DNA of 9,443 nt from Candidatus Kerfeldbacteria bacterium CG08_land_8_20_14_0_20_43_14 (GTDB lineage: Bacteria; Patescibacteriota; Patescibacteriia; PEXW01), in contig PEXW01000072.1 of the NCBI GenBank assembly GCA_002774575.1, forward strand, positions 1 through 9,443. Direction: 5' to 3'. The notes under the pieces are model-generated. The model did not search any database, was not told the origin of the DNA, and worked only from the letters and a program-made list of their open reading frames with translations. Both the position numbers and the translations under genes were made by a program. Within the stretch, counting starts at the first letter, position 1, and every line of letters begins with the position of its first letter. This document shows positions 1 through 6,236 of this stretch, in pieces.

Positions 1-2
1 AT

Positions 3-116
3 TTGACTAGGTATACCCAAATTGCGTGTTTCCTTAAGAAAGTCGCTTATCTATTTAATCATCAAAAGCTTGATTTATCAGAACTAATTGCTATATTTAT
101 GGCGATTTCTCATTAA
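3..116 (+). CDS. possible C-terminal end of an upstream gene (partial)
   Basis: One frame stays open from the left edge to a TAA at 114-116, giving 37 codons; the other two plus frames have stops within the first ten bases. The translated tail is hydrophobic and mixed (it ends ...ELIAIFMAISH) and I do not recognise a family. The stop lies 11 bases before the PspC start, as expected for co-transcribed genes. In AT-rich DNA an open stretch of this length can occur by chance, so the call is weak. The upstream sequence is needed to decide. Confidence 0.3.
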   Translation: MTRYTQIACFLKKVAYLFNHQKLDLSELIAIFMAISH

Positions 117-127
117 TTTTTAAGCAT

Positions 128-580
128 ATGGCAGAAGCAAGAAAGTTATATCGTTCACGTAAAAATCGTGTTATTGGTGGGGTTTGCGGAGGTTTAGGAG
201 AATATTTTAATATCGACCCATTAATATTTCGTATTCTATTCGTGCTTTTTACCTTGGCTGATGGTGCGGGAATATTGGTTTATATAGTAATGATGTTCAT
301 TGTTCCAGATGAAAGTAAGATAGAAAATATGGGTAAAGTTGGATCCATGGAAGGTGTAGTCAATGAAATTAAAGAAGGCGCGCAAAGCATGGCTAAGGAT
401 TTCAAGGAAAATCCACGCTGGTTGGACAATCGCCGTAATTGGGCCGGTTTGATTGTCGTGGCCATTGGTTTGTTGGTTTTGCTTCAGCAAATCGTACCAA
501 TGCATTGGTTTAGGTGGGATTTCGTTTGGCCAATATTGATAGTGGTTGTTGGTTTATTCCTAATCCTTAAACGTAAATAA
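128..580 (+). CDS. PspC-domain membrane protein with C-terminal LiaI/LiaF-like membrane hairpin
   Basis: A 150-residue protein. Residues about 5-62 form a PspC domain: a basic start (KLYRSRKNRVIGGVCGGLGEY), the NIDPLIFRILFV segment and a hydrophobic helix ending in IVPDES. PspC proteins are inner-membrane parts of phage-shock-type envelope stress systems. Residues 64-103 are a charged linker. Residues about 106-147 form two more hydrophobic segments containing WPILIVVVGLFLIL, the style of the LiaI/LiaF N-terminal membrane region (DUF5668-like). The same type of membrane module recurs at the start of the next gene, which begins one base after this stop, so the two are very probably translated together and may interact in the membrane. 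ATG at 128 has no clear Shine-Dalgarno sequence, but the PspC domain begins right after it, so the start is secure. The domain call is firm; the stress role is inferred from the family. Confidence 0.9.
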   Translation: MAEARKLYRSRKNRVIGGVCGGLGEYFNIDPLIFRILFVLFTLADGAGILVYIVMMFIVPDESKIENMGKVGSMEGVVNEIKEGAQSMAKDFKENPRWLDNRRNWAGLIVVAIGLLVLLQQIVPMHWFRWDFVWPILIVVVGLFLILKRK

Positions 581-581
581 T

Positions 582-1577
582 ATGGAAAATATAAATCCCC
601 AAAATCCAGAAACAAAAAAACCAGATAGCCCAGGTTTTGAAAAAAAACCAGAACCAGAAAAAAGCGTAGTTAAGGAAATTCATCATCACCATTATGGAAG
701 GAAAGGGCCGGGCAGGTTTTTTTTCGGGCTTTTTGTCATCATTGTCGGTTTGATGTTTTTGGGCCGGGCCGCTGGCTGGCTTCCCCAGGACATCCATATT
801 AACTGGAGCTGGGTCTGGCCTTTAGTAATTATTTTCATCGGCCTTTCCATTCTATCCTGCCGGGGCTGGTTTTCCTGGATTTCCGGCTCCATCATCACGA
901 TTCTGGTTTTGTTGCTTGTCGCCTGGATGATTTTTGGAAATTTGGGCGATAAAAATCTGATTAATCAAGAAGTCGGTTTTGACAAGTCGGCAAATGTCAC
1001 CAGAGCTGTGGTAAATTTGAAAACCGGGGCAACTAAATTAAATATCAAAGGCGATTCCAGTAAATTACTAACTGGAAATTTTGGCAGTTATAATTTGGAT
1101 TTAAAACAACAGGAAGAAACCAAAGATAATGTTCAAAACATCACCCTAGAAACCACAAGTTCCTGGAAATGGTTCACCTCTTCGAAAAACACCATTGATT
1201 TGCAGTTGACCAATGATCTGCCAGTATCGTTAAATATTGATTCAGGAGCGTCAGACATGGATTTAGATCTGACTAATATCATGGCCAAAGTGGTGGATGT
1301 TGATACTGGCGCTTCAACCTTTAACCTGACTTTAGGTGATAAAGCTGATTTGGTAAGCATTAATGTTGATGCTGGGGCCAGCACCATTAATATCACTTTG
1401 CCAAAAATCCTGGGTGCCAAAATTAACATAGATGCCGACGCGACTGCCAAAAACCTTACGGATTTTGACAAAATTGACGACAAGACTTATGAATCCAAGG
1501 GCTATGCTGCTGCCACTAAAAAAGTAAACCTGGATTTCAGTCAGGGCGCTTCCACTTTGAATGTGAACTGGAAATAA
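582..1577 (+). CDS. LiaF/toastrack-like membrane protein (DUF5668 plus DUF4097/LiaF-C-like beta repeat domain)
   Basis: A 331-residue protein. Residues 1-40 are Pro/Lys/Glu-rich with a natural four-histidine run (34-37). Three hydrophobic segments lie at about 46-64, 78-92 and 101-119, with the WVWPLVIIFIGLSIL signature of LiaI/LiaF-type membrane regions. From about 125 to the end the chain is soluble and beta-rich. It has a recurring unit of alternating hydrophobics around GAS: 222-224, 243-245, 265-267 and 322-324, with a related TGAT at 148-151; the first three are 21-22 residues apart. This fits the toastrack fold of LiaF C-terminal and DUF4097 proteins, which commonly accompany PspC in envelope-stress modules. 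ATG follows the PspC stop by one base, so translational coupling is likely. A hairpin at 1596-1630 follows. Its role, sensing or scaffolding at the membrane, is inferred from the family; the ligand is unknown. Confidence 0.85.
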   Translation: MENINPQNPETKKPDSPGFEKKPEPEKSVVKEIHHHHYGRKGPGRFFFGLFVIIVGLMFLGRAAGWLPQDIHINWSWVWPLVIIFIGLSILSCRGWFSWISGSIITILVLLLVAWMIFGNLGDKNLINQEVGFDKSANVTRAVVNLKTGATKLNIKGDSSKLLTGNFGSYNLDLKQQEETKDNVQNITLETTSSWKWFTSSKNTIDLQLTNDLPVSLNIDSGASDMDLDLTNIMAKVVDVDTGASTFNLTLGDKADLVSINVDAGASTINITLPKILGAKINIDADATAKNLTDFDKIDDKTYESKGYAAATKKVNLDFSQGASTLNVNWK

Positions 1578-1595
1578 TCACTCTTGAAATAAATA

Positions 1596-1630
1596 AAATA
1601 AGGCATCACAATACAGCTGATGCCTTATTT
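1596..1630 (+). terminator. 13-bp perfect hairpin after the PspC/toastrack operon; also contains the next gene's ATG
   Basis: AAATAAGGCATCA (1596-1608) pairs perfectly with TGATGCCTTATTT (1618-1630) around a 9-nt loop. The position 18 bases after the toastrack stop, and the T-rich right arm followed by ATAT, fit an intrinsic terminator, though the U-run after the stem is weak. The ATG of the next gene (1620-1622) lies in the right arm, so the stem could also limit translation of read-through transcripts. Confidence 0.6.
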
Positions 1631-2129
1631 ATATAAACCAAAATTTTTCAGGAAAAACCGCCTTAATAAAAAGTTAATTATTTTTGGGCTGGTGGCTATA
1701 ATTATCGCCATAGCAATAGTGGTTATTCCAAAATTAAACTCTAATAAGCAATTGATTTGCGACAAAACCACTACCCAGGCAAAAACTGACCAAGCCAGTC
1801 TGATAGTTTCCGGTCAGGTGTTTTTGGTTTTGGCTGACGGCCCGGAAAACGCCAAGGTTTTATTCACGCCGGACAAGATATACAAAGGCCAAGTCCCAAA
1901 ATTCGGCATTAGCATTGCGGCCCTGCAGGATACGGCCATAAAAAATGCCAGCCAAAACGGCGAATTGCATTTTGTCGCGGATAATCAAAAATATCTGCTG
2001 TATTTAAAAGCTGGCGTAGATGGCATGTTTAATACCAGTAAATGTTTTGGCAGTCGGGTGTTTGGAAGCGGTTTATCACCTGAAGAGTCAGCAATTTTGG
2101 GTTCAGGCAAAAAGGTTATGCAATCATAA
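1620..2129 (+). CDS. membrane-anchored extracytoplasmic protein, possible TIMP/netrin-like (OB-fold) domain
   Basis: A 169-residue protein with a basic N-terminus (KPKFFRKNRLNKK), one hydrophobic helix at about 19-37, then a domain that should lie outside the membrane. Its pattern is a Cys just after the helix (C47), SLIVSGQVF, a TPDKIYKG turn, ELHFVADNQKYLLYLK, TSKCFGSR (C142) and a final EESAILGSG. That order of Cys, GxVF, KG, YLLY and C-x-G resembles bacterial TIMP/netrin-like OB-fold domains, in which the two cysteines can form a disulphide. This is pattern recognition, not a firm assignment. The only ATG that keeps the basic N-terminus is at 1620, inside the right arm of the preceding hairpin, with no visible Shine-Dalgarno sequence. 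The next gene is a VKOR-type thiol oxidoreductase homologue, which would suit a partner with a structural disulphide. I do not know its substrate. Confidence 0.6.
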   Translation: MPYLYKPKFFRKNRLNKKLIIFGLVAIIIAIAIVVIPKLNSNKQLICDKTTTQAKTDQASLIVSGQVFLVLADGPENAKVLFTPDKIYKGQVPKFGISIAALQDTAIKNASQNGELHFVADNQKYLLYLKAGVDGMFNTSKCFGSRVFGSGLSPEESAILGSGKKVMQS

Positions 2130-2193
2130 ATTTCCTTTTAAAAACGTCTTAAATTAGTTAAAATTAAGCAAGCAACCATTAACCGCTTTATAT

Positions 2194-2634
2194 ATGCAAA
2201 CTAACAAAGGTTTTTTATGGATTGGTTTATTCGCCCTGGCTGGCACAGCGCTTTCCGGCTATCTTTCCTATGTTAATTTATTCAGCCAAGGCTGCACGAA
2301 TTCATTTTTATCCTGCAGTGGCGGAGCCGGGCCAGTGAAAATTTTCGGCGTGCCAAATTGCGTTTATGGCTTTTTCATGTTTGCCGTGGTCTTGCTTTTG
2401 GCTTTATTGGCCCTGAAAAAGGAAAATAAACAGCCCTTAAATAAGGCCATATTTATTTTGGGCATTGCCGGGACATTGTTTGCGGCCGGGCTTTCGATTT
2501 ATGAAATTTTCTGGTTAAAGCCTTCAACTATCCCCGCCTGTGTTTATGGCTTTGTTTTCTATGTGGGCATTTTGGTTACGGCAATTGTCGGGAATAGGGG
2601 TCAGCAAAATATTACCGAGGTTAAAAAGTTTTAA
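2194..2634 (+). CDS. vitamin K epoxide reductase (VKOR) family membrane protein with duplicated PxCVYGF motif
   Basis: A 146-residue protein with four hydrophobic helices (about 8-28, 56-74, 86-107 and 114-132), the size and layout of a single-domain bacterial VKOR. In the family, loop cysteines between helices 1 and 2 pass electrons to a CxxC at the start of helix 4, reoxidising DsbA-like proteins in disulphide formation. Here the loop pair is C34 and C41, and FGVPNCVYGF (51-60) matches the conserved G-x-P stretch before helix 2. At helix 4 the motif reads IPAC (113-116), so the first active-site cysteine appears to be Ile. The extra C56 sits in an almost identical PxCVYGF motif at helix 2, so the two halves look like a repeat. 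The family call is good, but conventional CxxC chemistry is doubtful. No DsbA-like gene is in the window; the preceding secreted-type protein has two cysteines and could be a client. Confidence 0.75.
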   Translation: MQTNKGFLWIGLFALAGTALSGYLSYVNLFSQGCTNSFLSCSGGAGPVKIFGVPNCVYGFFMFAVVLLLALLALKKENKQPLNKAIFILGIAGTLFAAGLSIYEIFWLKPSTIPACVYGFVFYVGILVTAIVGNRGQQNITEVKKF

Positions 2635-2654
2635 ATCATTTTTTTCAGCGCGGC

Positions 2655-2700
2655 CCGCTCCCGCCAGCAACGCCCGAGTGCTAGCGATGGCGGGCAGGGC
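2655..2700. repeat. GC-rich stem-loop between VKOR and DUF1653 genes
   Basis: CCCGCCA (2660-2666) is the inverse of TGGCGGG (2688-2694). A competing pairing GCCCG/CGGGC (2672-2676/2691-2695) uses the same right side. The tract is far richer in GC than its neighbours and resembles a REP-like dispersed intergenic palindrome rather than a terminator, because no T-run follows. Confidence 0.5.
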
Positions 2701-2731
2701 GACCGCAAGATAAACAATTAAATAACGCATA

Positions 2732-2760
2732 AGTTCAGCTCAGGCAGAGCCGCCTGAACT
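2732..2760. repeat. stem-loop upstream of the DUF1653 gene
   Basis: AGTTCAG (2732-2738) pairs with CTGAACT (2754-2760), with a small inner GGC/GCC pairing possible. It ends 22 bases before the DUF1653 ATG and is not followed by T's, so it is more likely a leader structure or repeat than a terminator. Confidence 0.45.
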
Positions 2761-2782
2761 AGGCCAGGAAGATTGAAGTATT

Positions 2783-2995
2783 ATGAAAAATAAATCAGGG
2801 GTTTACCAACATTATAAAGGCAATTTCTACCGGGTTTTGGGCATTGCTAAACATTCAGAAACTCTGGAAGAATTAGTGGTGTACCAGGCGCAATATGGCA
2901 AACATCAAATTTGGGTCAGGCCAAAAAAGATGTTTTTTGAAAGAGTAAAAGTTGAAGGAAAAATTAAGCCAAGGTTTAGGTTTATTAAAAAGTGA
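2783..2995 (+). CDS. DUF1653 domain protein
   Basis: A 70-residue protein that is almost entirely the DUF1653 domain. It shows the conserved YQHYKGNFYRVLGIAKHSET opening (8-27), LVVYQAQYG (31-39), WVRP (44-47), a Met-Phe pair (50-51) and the C-terminal PRFRFI. The biochemical function of the family is not established; these are small cytoplasmic beta-rich proteins. The ATG at 2783 precedes the domain by only a few residues, so the start is safe. Its TGA stop (2993-2995) overlaps the GTG start of the following methyltransferase by three bases, so the two are translationally coupled. The TGA stop also shows that UGA is not recoded in this genome. Confidence 0.9.
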   Translation: MKNKSGVYQHYKGNFYRVLGIAKHSETLEELVVYQAQYGKHQIWVRPKKMFFERVKVEGKIKPRFRFIKK

Positions 2996-3579
2996 AGTTA
3001 AATAAACGGCAAGTAAAAATAAAAACCGTGGTGAAAAACCGGCAGGCTGGTTTTATTGTGGTTTTAGAAGACATTCACGATCCCCACAATGCCGCGGCAA
3101 TCTTAAGGACTTGCGATGGTTTTGGCGTGCAAGAGGTGTATTTTATTTTTGATCAGGAAAAAAGATACAATCCTAAACGAGTCGGCAAGTCCAGCTCATC
3201 GTCAGCTAATAAGTGGTTGAGTTTTAAGATTTTTGATTCTACCCAGGATTGTTTAAAAGTTTTAAAAAAATCTGGCTATGAAATTATTGCCACGGCAATT
3301 CACCCAAAAGCCAAAAATCTTTTCAAAACTAAATTACTGCATAAAAAAATTGCCTTGTTAGTCGGCAACGAGCATCGTGGTTTGTCTGAATACGCTATTA
3401 AGTCAGCCGATCAAATAATTGCCCTTCCAATGAAAGGCATGGTGCAGAGCCTGAATGTTTCAGTTACAGCAGGAATTTATATTTATGAAATTTCCAGGCA
3501 AAGGCAGAAGGATTTGAAAAAGTATCAGTTAAAGCCAAAAGCCGCAGAGAAATTAGCAAGTGATTTTGGGAAGAGATAA
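2992..3579 (+). CDS. TrmH/SpoU-family RNA 2'-O-methyltransferase
   Basis: A 195-residue SPOUT methyltransferase with all three SpoU motifs. Motif 1 is LEDIHDPHNAAAILRT (25-40; N33 and R39 conserved), motif 2 is LLVGNEHRGLS (122-132; the glutamate is E127), and motif 3 is IALPMKGMVQSLNVSV (143-158), which lines the SAM-binding trefoil knot. The GMVQSLNVSV...YEISRQRQ ending and the SSSSSANKWL segment are closest in style to TrmH, which methylates the ribose of G18 in the tRNA D-loop, rather than to RlmB, which has an extra N-terminal domain. The start is GTG at 2992 inside the preceding DUF1653 stop (GTGA overlap). The protein is a little shorter than typical TrmH. The family is secure; the exact tRNA position is inferred. 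Confidence 0.88.
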   Translation: MKLNKRQVKIKTVVKNRQAGFIVVLEDIHDPHNAAAILRTCDGFGVQEVYFIFDQEKRYNPKRVGKSSSSSANKWLSFKIFDSTQDCLKVLKKSGYEIIATAIHPKAKNLFKTKLLHKKIALLVGNEHRGLSEYAIKSADQIIALPMKGMVQSLNVSVTAGIYIYEISRQRQKDLKKYQLKPKAAEKLASDFGKR

Positions 3580-3587
3580 TTACCCTC

Positions 3588-3603
3588 TGTCGTTGCAATG
3601 ACA
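3588..3603. repeat. short palindrome in the convergent spacer
   Basis: TGTCGTTGCAATGACA is a 16-base palindrome with seven Watson-Crick pairs and one G-T pair and no loop. It lies 8 bases after the trmH-like stop and 55 bases beyond the transketolase stop, between two converging genes. The rest of the 3580-3657 spacer shows only a repeated GTTGCC word (3619-3624, 3643-3648). No classic terminator is visible for either gene. Confidence 0.35.
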
Positions 3604-3657
3604 TGGGAGAAAGGCAGGGTTGCCGGCTACATGATTGATAAAGTTGCCACCTTGTAT

Positions 3658-5469
3658 TTATAGCTTTTTCACTTCCCCAACAATCGCCTTAGTAGAAATA
3701 TTTTCATAATCCAATAACTCCATTGGCTTCCCCGACTTTGGCATTTTCGTTACTGCCAACTTTACCACATGCGCCTTGGCATGCCTTAGCGCACTCAACA
3801 CCGCTTCCCCCAACCCGCCTTGCGGATAATGGTCTTCCACGGTAATAATCGCTTTTGTTTCTTTGGCGGCTTTTTGCAGAGTAGGCACATCAATCGGCTT
3901 GACGCTGTATAAATCAATTACTCTAATCATAATCCCCTGCTTTTCCAGCTCGTCATAGGCCTTTAGCGCTTCTTGGACAGTTATGCCGGCTGTAACTACT
4001 GTAACGCGGTCATTCGGGCTTTGGCGCAAGGTTTTACTGCCGCCAATGGGGAATTGCTCGTTTTGATTATAAATAATTGGCGTCTCACCGCGCGTAGTGC
4101 GCAAATAAGCCAGGCCTTTTTGCTTGGCCATTTCTTCGACCAATTTATCGCAGGACACGGCGTCTGACGGATACAAAACTATGCAATTTAAAACTGAACG
4201 GAACATGGCCATATCTTCCAAGCCCATTTGCGATGGACCATCTTCGCCAATGGACACCCCAGCGTGCGAGCCCACGAATTTTACGTTGGCCTGCGAATAT
4301 TGGGCCATACGAATCTGATCAAAAGCCCGGGTGAAAAACGCGGCAAAGGTGGAAACAAACGGAATTTTGCCTCGGCGCGCCAAACCTACGGCCGAACTGA
4401 CCATATTCTGCTCGGCAATGTACATTTCAAAAAATCTTTTTGGATTAGCTTCTTTAAAAATATCCGAGTAGGTGGAATTGCTGACTTCCGCGTCCAGGGC
4501 CACGATCGGATATTTACCAGCCAATCGGGTCAATGCATAACCATAAGCTTTGCGCGTGGCTATAGGCTTGTCCAAAGGCATTAATTCGCTTTTACCTGAA
4601 GTTAATAAAGCGGGCTTGGCAGTTTTTGGTAATTCAATTGTTCCTCGGATTGAAACATCAACCTTGCCTAAACCTTTTAAAGCTTTTTCCAATTCATCGG
4701 GCTTCAAGGCTTTGCCATGCCAGTCGTCTTTGTTTTCAATAAACTTAACACCTTTGCCTTTTAATGTTTTGGCAATAATCATGACTGGTTTGCCTTTTGC
4801 TTTCACAGTCTTTTTAAAAGCATTGATTATTTGCGGTGTTTTATGCCCGTCAATCACAATAGTCTGCCAGCCAAAAGCTTTTAAACGTTTGTCATATTCT
4901 AAAACTTTATGCCCGTACATGGTTTCTCCTCTTTGACCCAAACGGTTAACATCTAAAACCCCAATCAGGTTGTCCAACTTGTAATGGCTGGCCAGTTGAA
5001 TGGCTTCCCACACCTGTCCCTCGGCCATTTCACTGTCGCCAAGCAGGACATAAGTTTTATATGGTAACTTATCCAGATATTTGGCATTTAACGCCATACC
5101 CAAACCAACTGATAAGCCCTGGCCCAATGAGCCAGTGGCTGCTTCAGTGAAAGGAAAAGTCATGACTGGATGGCCTTCCAGTCGTGAGCCAAACTTGCGC
5201 AAGGTCATTAATTCCTGCTCGGAAATTGCACCTGCCGCAGCCCAGAGCGCGTAAAACAATGGCGAGGCATGGCCTTTGGAAAAAATTAACCTATCATTAT
5301 TCGGATTACCCGGGTTTTTCAGATCAAACTTAAAAGTCCCGTCGAACATCAGGCCGGCCATCAAATCAGTAGCTGACAATGAAGAAGTCGGGTGGCCAGA
5401 ACCGGCTTGAGTCGTAGACTTCAAAATCCAATAGCGGATTAATTGAGCTAGTTTTATTGGTTTATTCAT
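3658..5469 (-). CDS. tkt: transketolase (full length, both halves fused)
   Basis: A 603-residue thiamine-diphosphate enzyme that moves two-carbon units between sugar phosphates in the pentose phosphate pathway. From the ATG at 5469 the conserved parts are SGHPTSSLSATDLMA (H26), FSKGHASPL (H67), LEGHP (H100), the ThDP/Mg motif GDSEMAEGQVWEA...LDVNRLGQ (144-179), KDDWHGK (H251), the pyrimidine-domain IAEQN (E353) and SHAGVSIGEDGPSQ (H402). The NRLGQ and DDWHGK wording and the short length resemble the animal-type branch more than the 660-residue E. coli type. The usual GDG is GDS here. An in-frame TTG at 5487 would add six residues, but it overlaps the -10 box, so ATG 5469 is preferred. The gene lies alone, convergent with trmH. 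Given the likely reduced metabolism, it probably supplies pentose for nucleotides (inference). Confidence 0.93.
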   Translation of the reverse strand: MNKPIKLAQLIRYWILKSTTQAGSGHPTSSLSATDLMAGLMFDGTFKFDLKNPGNPNNDRLIFSKGHASPLFYALWAAAGAISEQELMTLRKFGSRLEGHPVMTFPFTEAATGSLGQGLSVGLGMALNAKYLDKLPYKTYVLLGDSEMAEGQVWEAIQLASHYKLDNLIGVLDVNRLGQRGETMYGHKVLEYDKRLKAFGWQTIVIDGHKTPQIINAFKKTVKAKGKPVMIIAKTLKGKGVKFIENKDDWHGKALKPDELEKALKGLGKVDVSIRGTIELPKTAKPALLTSGKSELMPLDKPIATRKAYGYALTRLAGKYPIVALDAEVSNSTYSDIFKEANPKRFFEMYIAEQNMVSSAVGLARRGKIPFVSTFAAFFTRAFDQIRMAQYSQANVKFVGSHAGVSIGEDGPSQMGLEDMAMFRSVLNCIVLYPSDAVSCDKLVEEMAKQKGLAYLRTTRGETPIIYNQNEQFPIGGSKTLRQSPNDRVTVVTAGITVQEALKAYDELEKQGIMIRVIDLYSVKPIDVPTLQKAAKETKAIITVEDHYPQGGLGEAVLSALRHAKAHVVKLAVTKMPKSGKPMELLDYENISTKAIVGEVKKL

Positions 5470-5475
5470 GGGTTT

Positions 5476-5481
5476 AGTATA
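5476..5481 (-). promoter_or_regulatory. -10 box of a probably leaderless transketolase mRNA
   Basis: On the minus strand TATACT ends seven bases before the A of ATG 5469, so transcription would begin at or next to the start codon. The -35 region 17 bases upstream (TTATAT) is poor. There is no Shine-Dalgarno sequence, which agrees with a leaderless message. Confidence 0.5.
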
Positions 5482-5500
5482 GCCCAAAAGACCGTTTTAT

Positions 5501-5529
5501 ATAAAAAAGCCTGACTTTATTTGTCGGGC
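5501..5529 (-). terminator. intrinsic terminator of the four-helix membrane protein gene
   Basis: On the minus strand GCCCGAC (5529-5523) and GTCAGGC (5515-5509) form a 7-bp stem with one mismatch and a 7-nt loop, directly followed by six T's (5508-5503). It lies 24 bases past the stop of the upstream membrane gene and separates it from the transketolase promoter. Confidence 0.75.
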
Positions 5530-5552
5530 ATAAGCGATCACTGGAGATTTTT

Positions 5553-5921
5553 TTAGGTTCTGACCTCTTTGGTTTTTGTTTCAGCCTTTCTGATTTTGGT
5601 TTCTATGCTTTGGCCGATTAGCAGTGCTATTACTGCAATCAGGGCATGGTACCAGCCGATCTTATAGTTCAAGTTAAAGGAAAGCAGCACGGCCAGGGCC
5701 AAGAAGGTACCGGAATAAAAACTCAAAGCGATATTGGAATTGCTATACCAGATTTTCGCAAAGCCAATTATCAGACCAATTCCGGCGACTAAACACCAGG
5801 CATAACCATCGGGGAGCCCGGTATGTTTTTTAAATAACCAGTACACAAACATAATCAGGATGCCGACAAGTATGCCTAAGCCAAAAGTGGTCCAATCATT
5901 CGACTTATTTTTCCGATTCAT
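5553..5921 (-). CDS. four-helix membrane protein of unknown function
   Basis: A 122-residue, strongly hydrophobic protein with helices at about 11-30, 40-58, 66-83 and 89-105, a short polar N-terminus (MNRKNKSND) and a charged C-terminal tail (KIRKAETKTKEVRT). I do not recognise a family. No catalytic motif is visible and there is a single cysteine (C43). The start codon at 5921 is preceded by an AT-rich leader, with GGGGG about a dozen bases upstream that could act as a weak ribosome site. A TATAAT on the minus strand (5946-5941) lies 20 bases before the ATG, and an intrinsic terminator follows the stop, so the gene is its own transcription unit. Real gene: likely. Function: unknown. Confidence 0.7.
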   Translation of the reverse strand: MNRKNKSNDWTTFGLGILVGILIMFVYWLFKKHTGLPDGYAWCLVAGIGLIIGFAKIWYSNSNIALSFYSGTFLALAVLLSFNLNYKIGWYHALIAVIALLIGQSIETKIRKAETKTKEVRT

Positions 5922-5940
5922 CCATTTTAAAACCCCCTGT

Positions 5941-5946
5941 ATTATA
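5941..5946 (-). promoter_or_regulatory. -10 box for the four-helix membrane protein gene
   Basis: A perfect TATAAT on the minus strand, 20 bases upstream of the ATG at 5921, would start a leader of about a dozen bases. I see no good -35 hexamer at 16-18 bases, so the promoter is only half supported. Confidence 0.45.
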
Positions 5947-6004
5947 AAGTGAACTTTTTTCTTTAGTTATCATTCGAACTTAATCATATGGTCGGTTTTT
6001 TTCA

Positions 6005-6112
6005 ACCCAGCACCACTTTCTAAGCAAATACTAAATTTATAATAAAGATATTTCTTTTGGCTAAACATACTTATCTAATAATAAGTTCATTGAGTAGAAA
6101 GTGGTGCTGGGT
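6005..6112. mobile_element. 108-bp MITE-like element with perfect 18-bp terminal inverted repeats
   Basis: ACCCAGCACCACTTTCTA (6005-6022) is the exact reverse complement of TAGAAAGTGGTGCTGGGT (6095-6112). The 72 bases between are AT-rich with no coding frame and contain a smaller ACTTAT/ATAAGT hairpin (6069-6074/6081-6086). The element sits in the spacer between divergent genes. A CA dinucleotide flanks both ends (6003-6004, 6113-6114), which may be a 2-bp target duplication or chance. The rest of the 5926-6236 spacer shows only the TATAAT at 5941-5946 and the Shine-Dalgarno at 6221-6232. The alternative is a large regulatory hairpin rather than a transposon relic. Confidence 0.6.
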
Positions 6113-6220
6113 CAATCCCGCATAGAGTGTCACCCGTTGTTTATCGCCCTTTCTTTCATTCTTTTTGAATGCTAGGCTAAAAATACCTGAAATTTTCAGC
6201 ATATTTCTCTACTATTAAAC

Positions 6221-6232
6221 AAAGGAGGTGAT
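6221..6232 (+). promoter_or_regulatory. near-perfect Shine-Dalgarno sequence of the DUF378 gene
   Basis: AAAGGAGGTGAT is complementary to the usual 3' end of bacterial 16S rRNA and lies 8 bases before ATG 6237. It decides the start: the in-frame GTG at 6228 is part of this site and cannot be the initiation codon. It is the only strong ribosome-binding site in the window. Confidence 0.85.
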
Positions 6233-6236
6233 ATGC

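Noticed and set aside
1..127. TTGACT at 3-8 as a promoter for the PspC operon
   Set aside because: No -10 hexamer lies 16-18 bases downstream, and an open coding frame crosses it.
236..505. Antisense open frames inside the PspC and toastrack genes (also 280-465, 567-797, 692-898, 1133-1483)
   Set aside because: They are shadows of clearly recognised genes on the plus strand, with no motif or start signal of their own.
3973..4936. Several plus-strand open frames inside the transketolase gene
   Set aside because: Transketolase motifs on the minus strand cover this whole interval; the frames lack ribosome sites and family features.
5470..5487. TTG start giving transketolase six extra residues
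   Set aside because: The extension overlaps the TATACT -10 box and has no ribosome site; the ATG at 5469 is better.
6228..6236. GTG start for the DUF378 gene
   Set aside because: This GTG is part of the Shine-Dalgarno sequence that serves the ATG at 6237.
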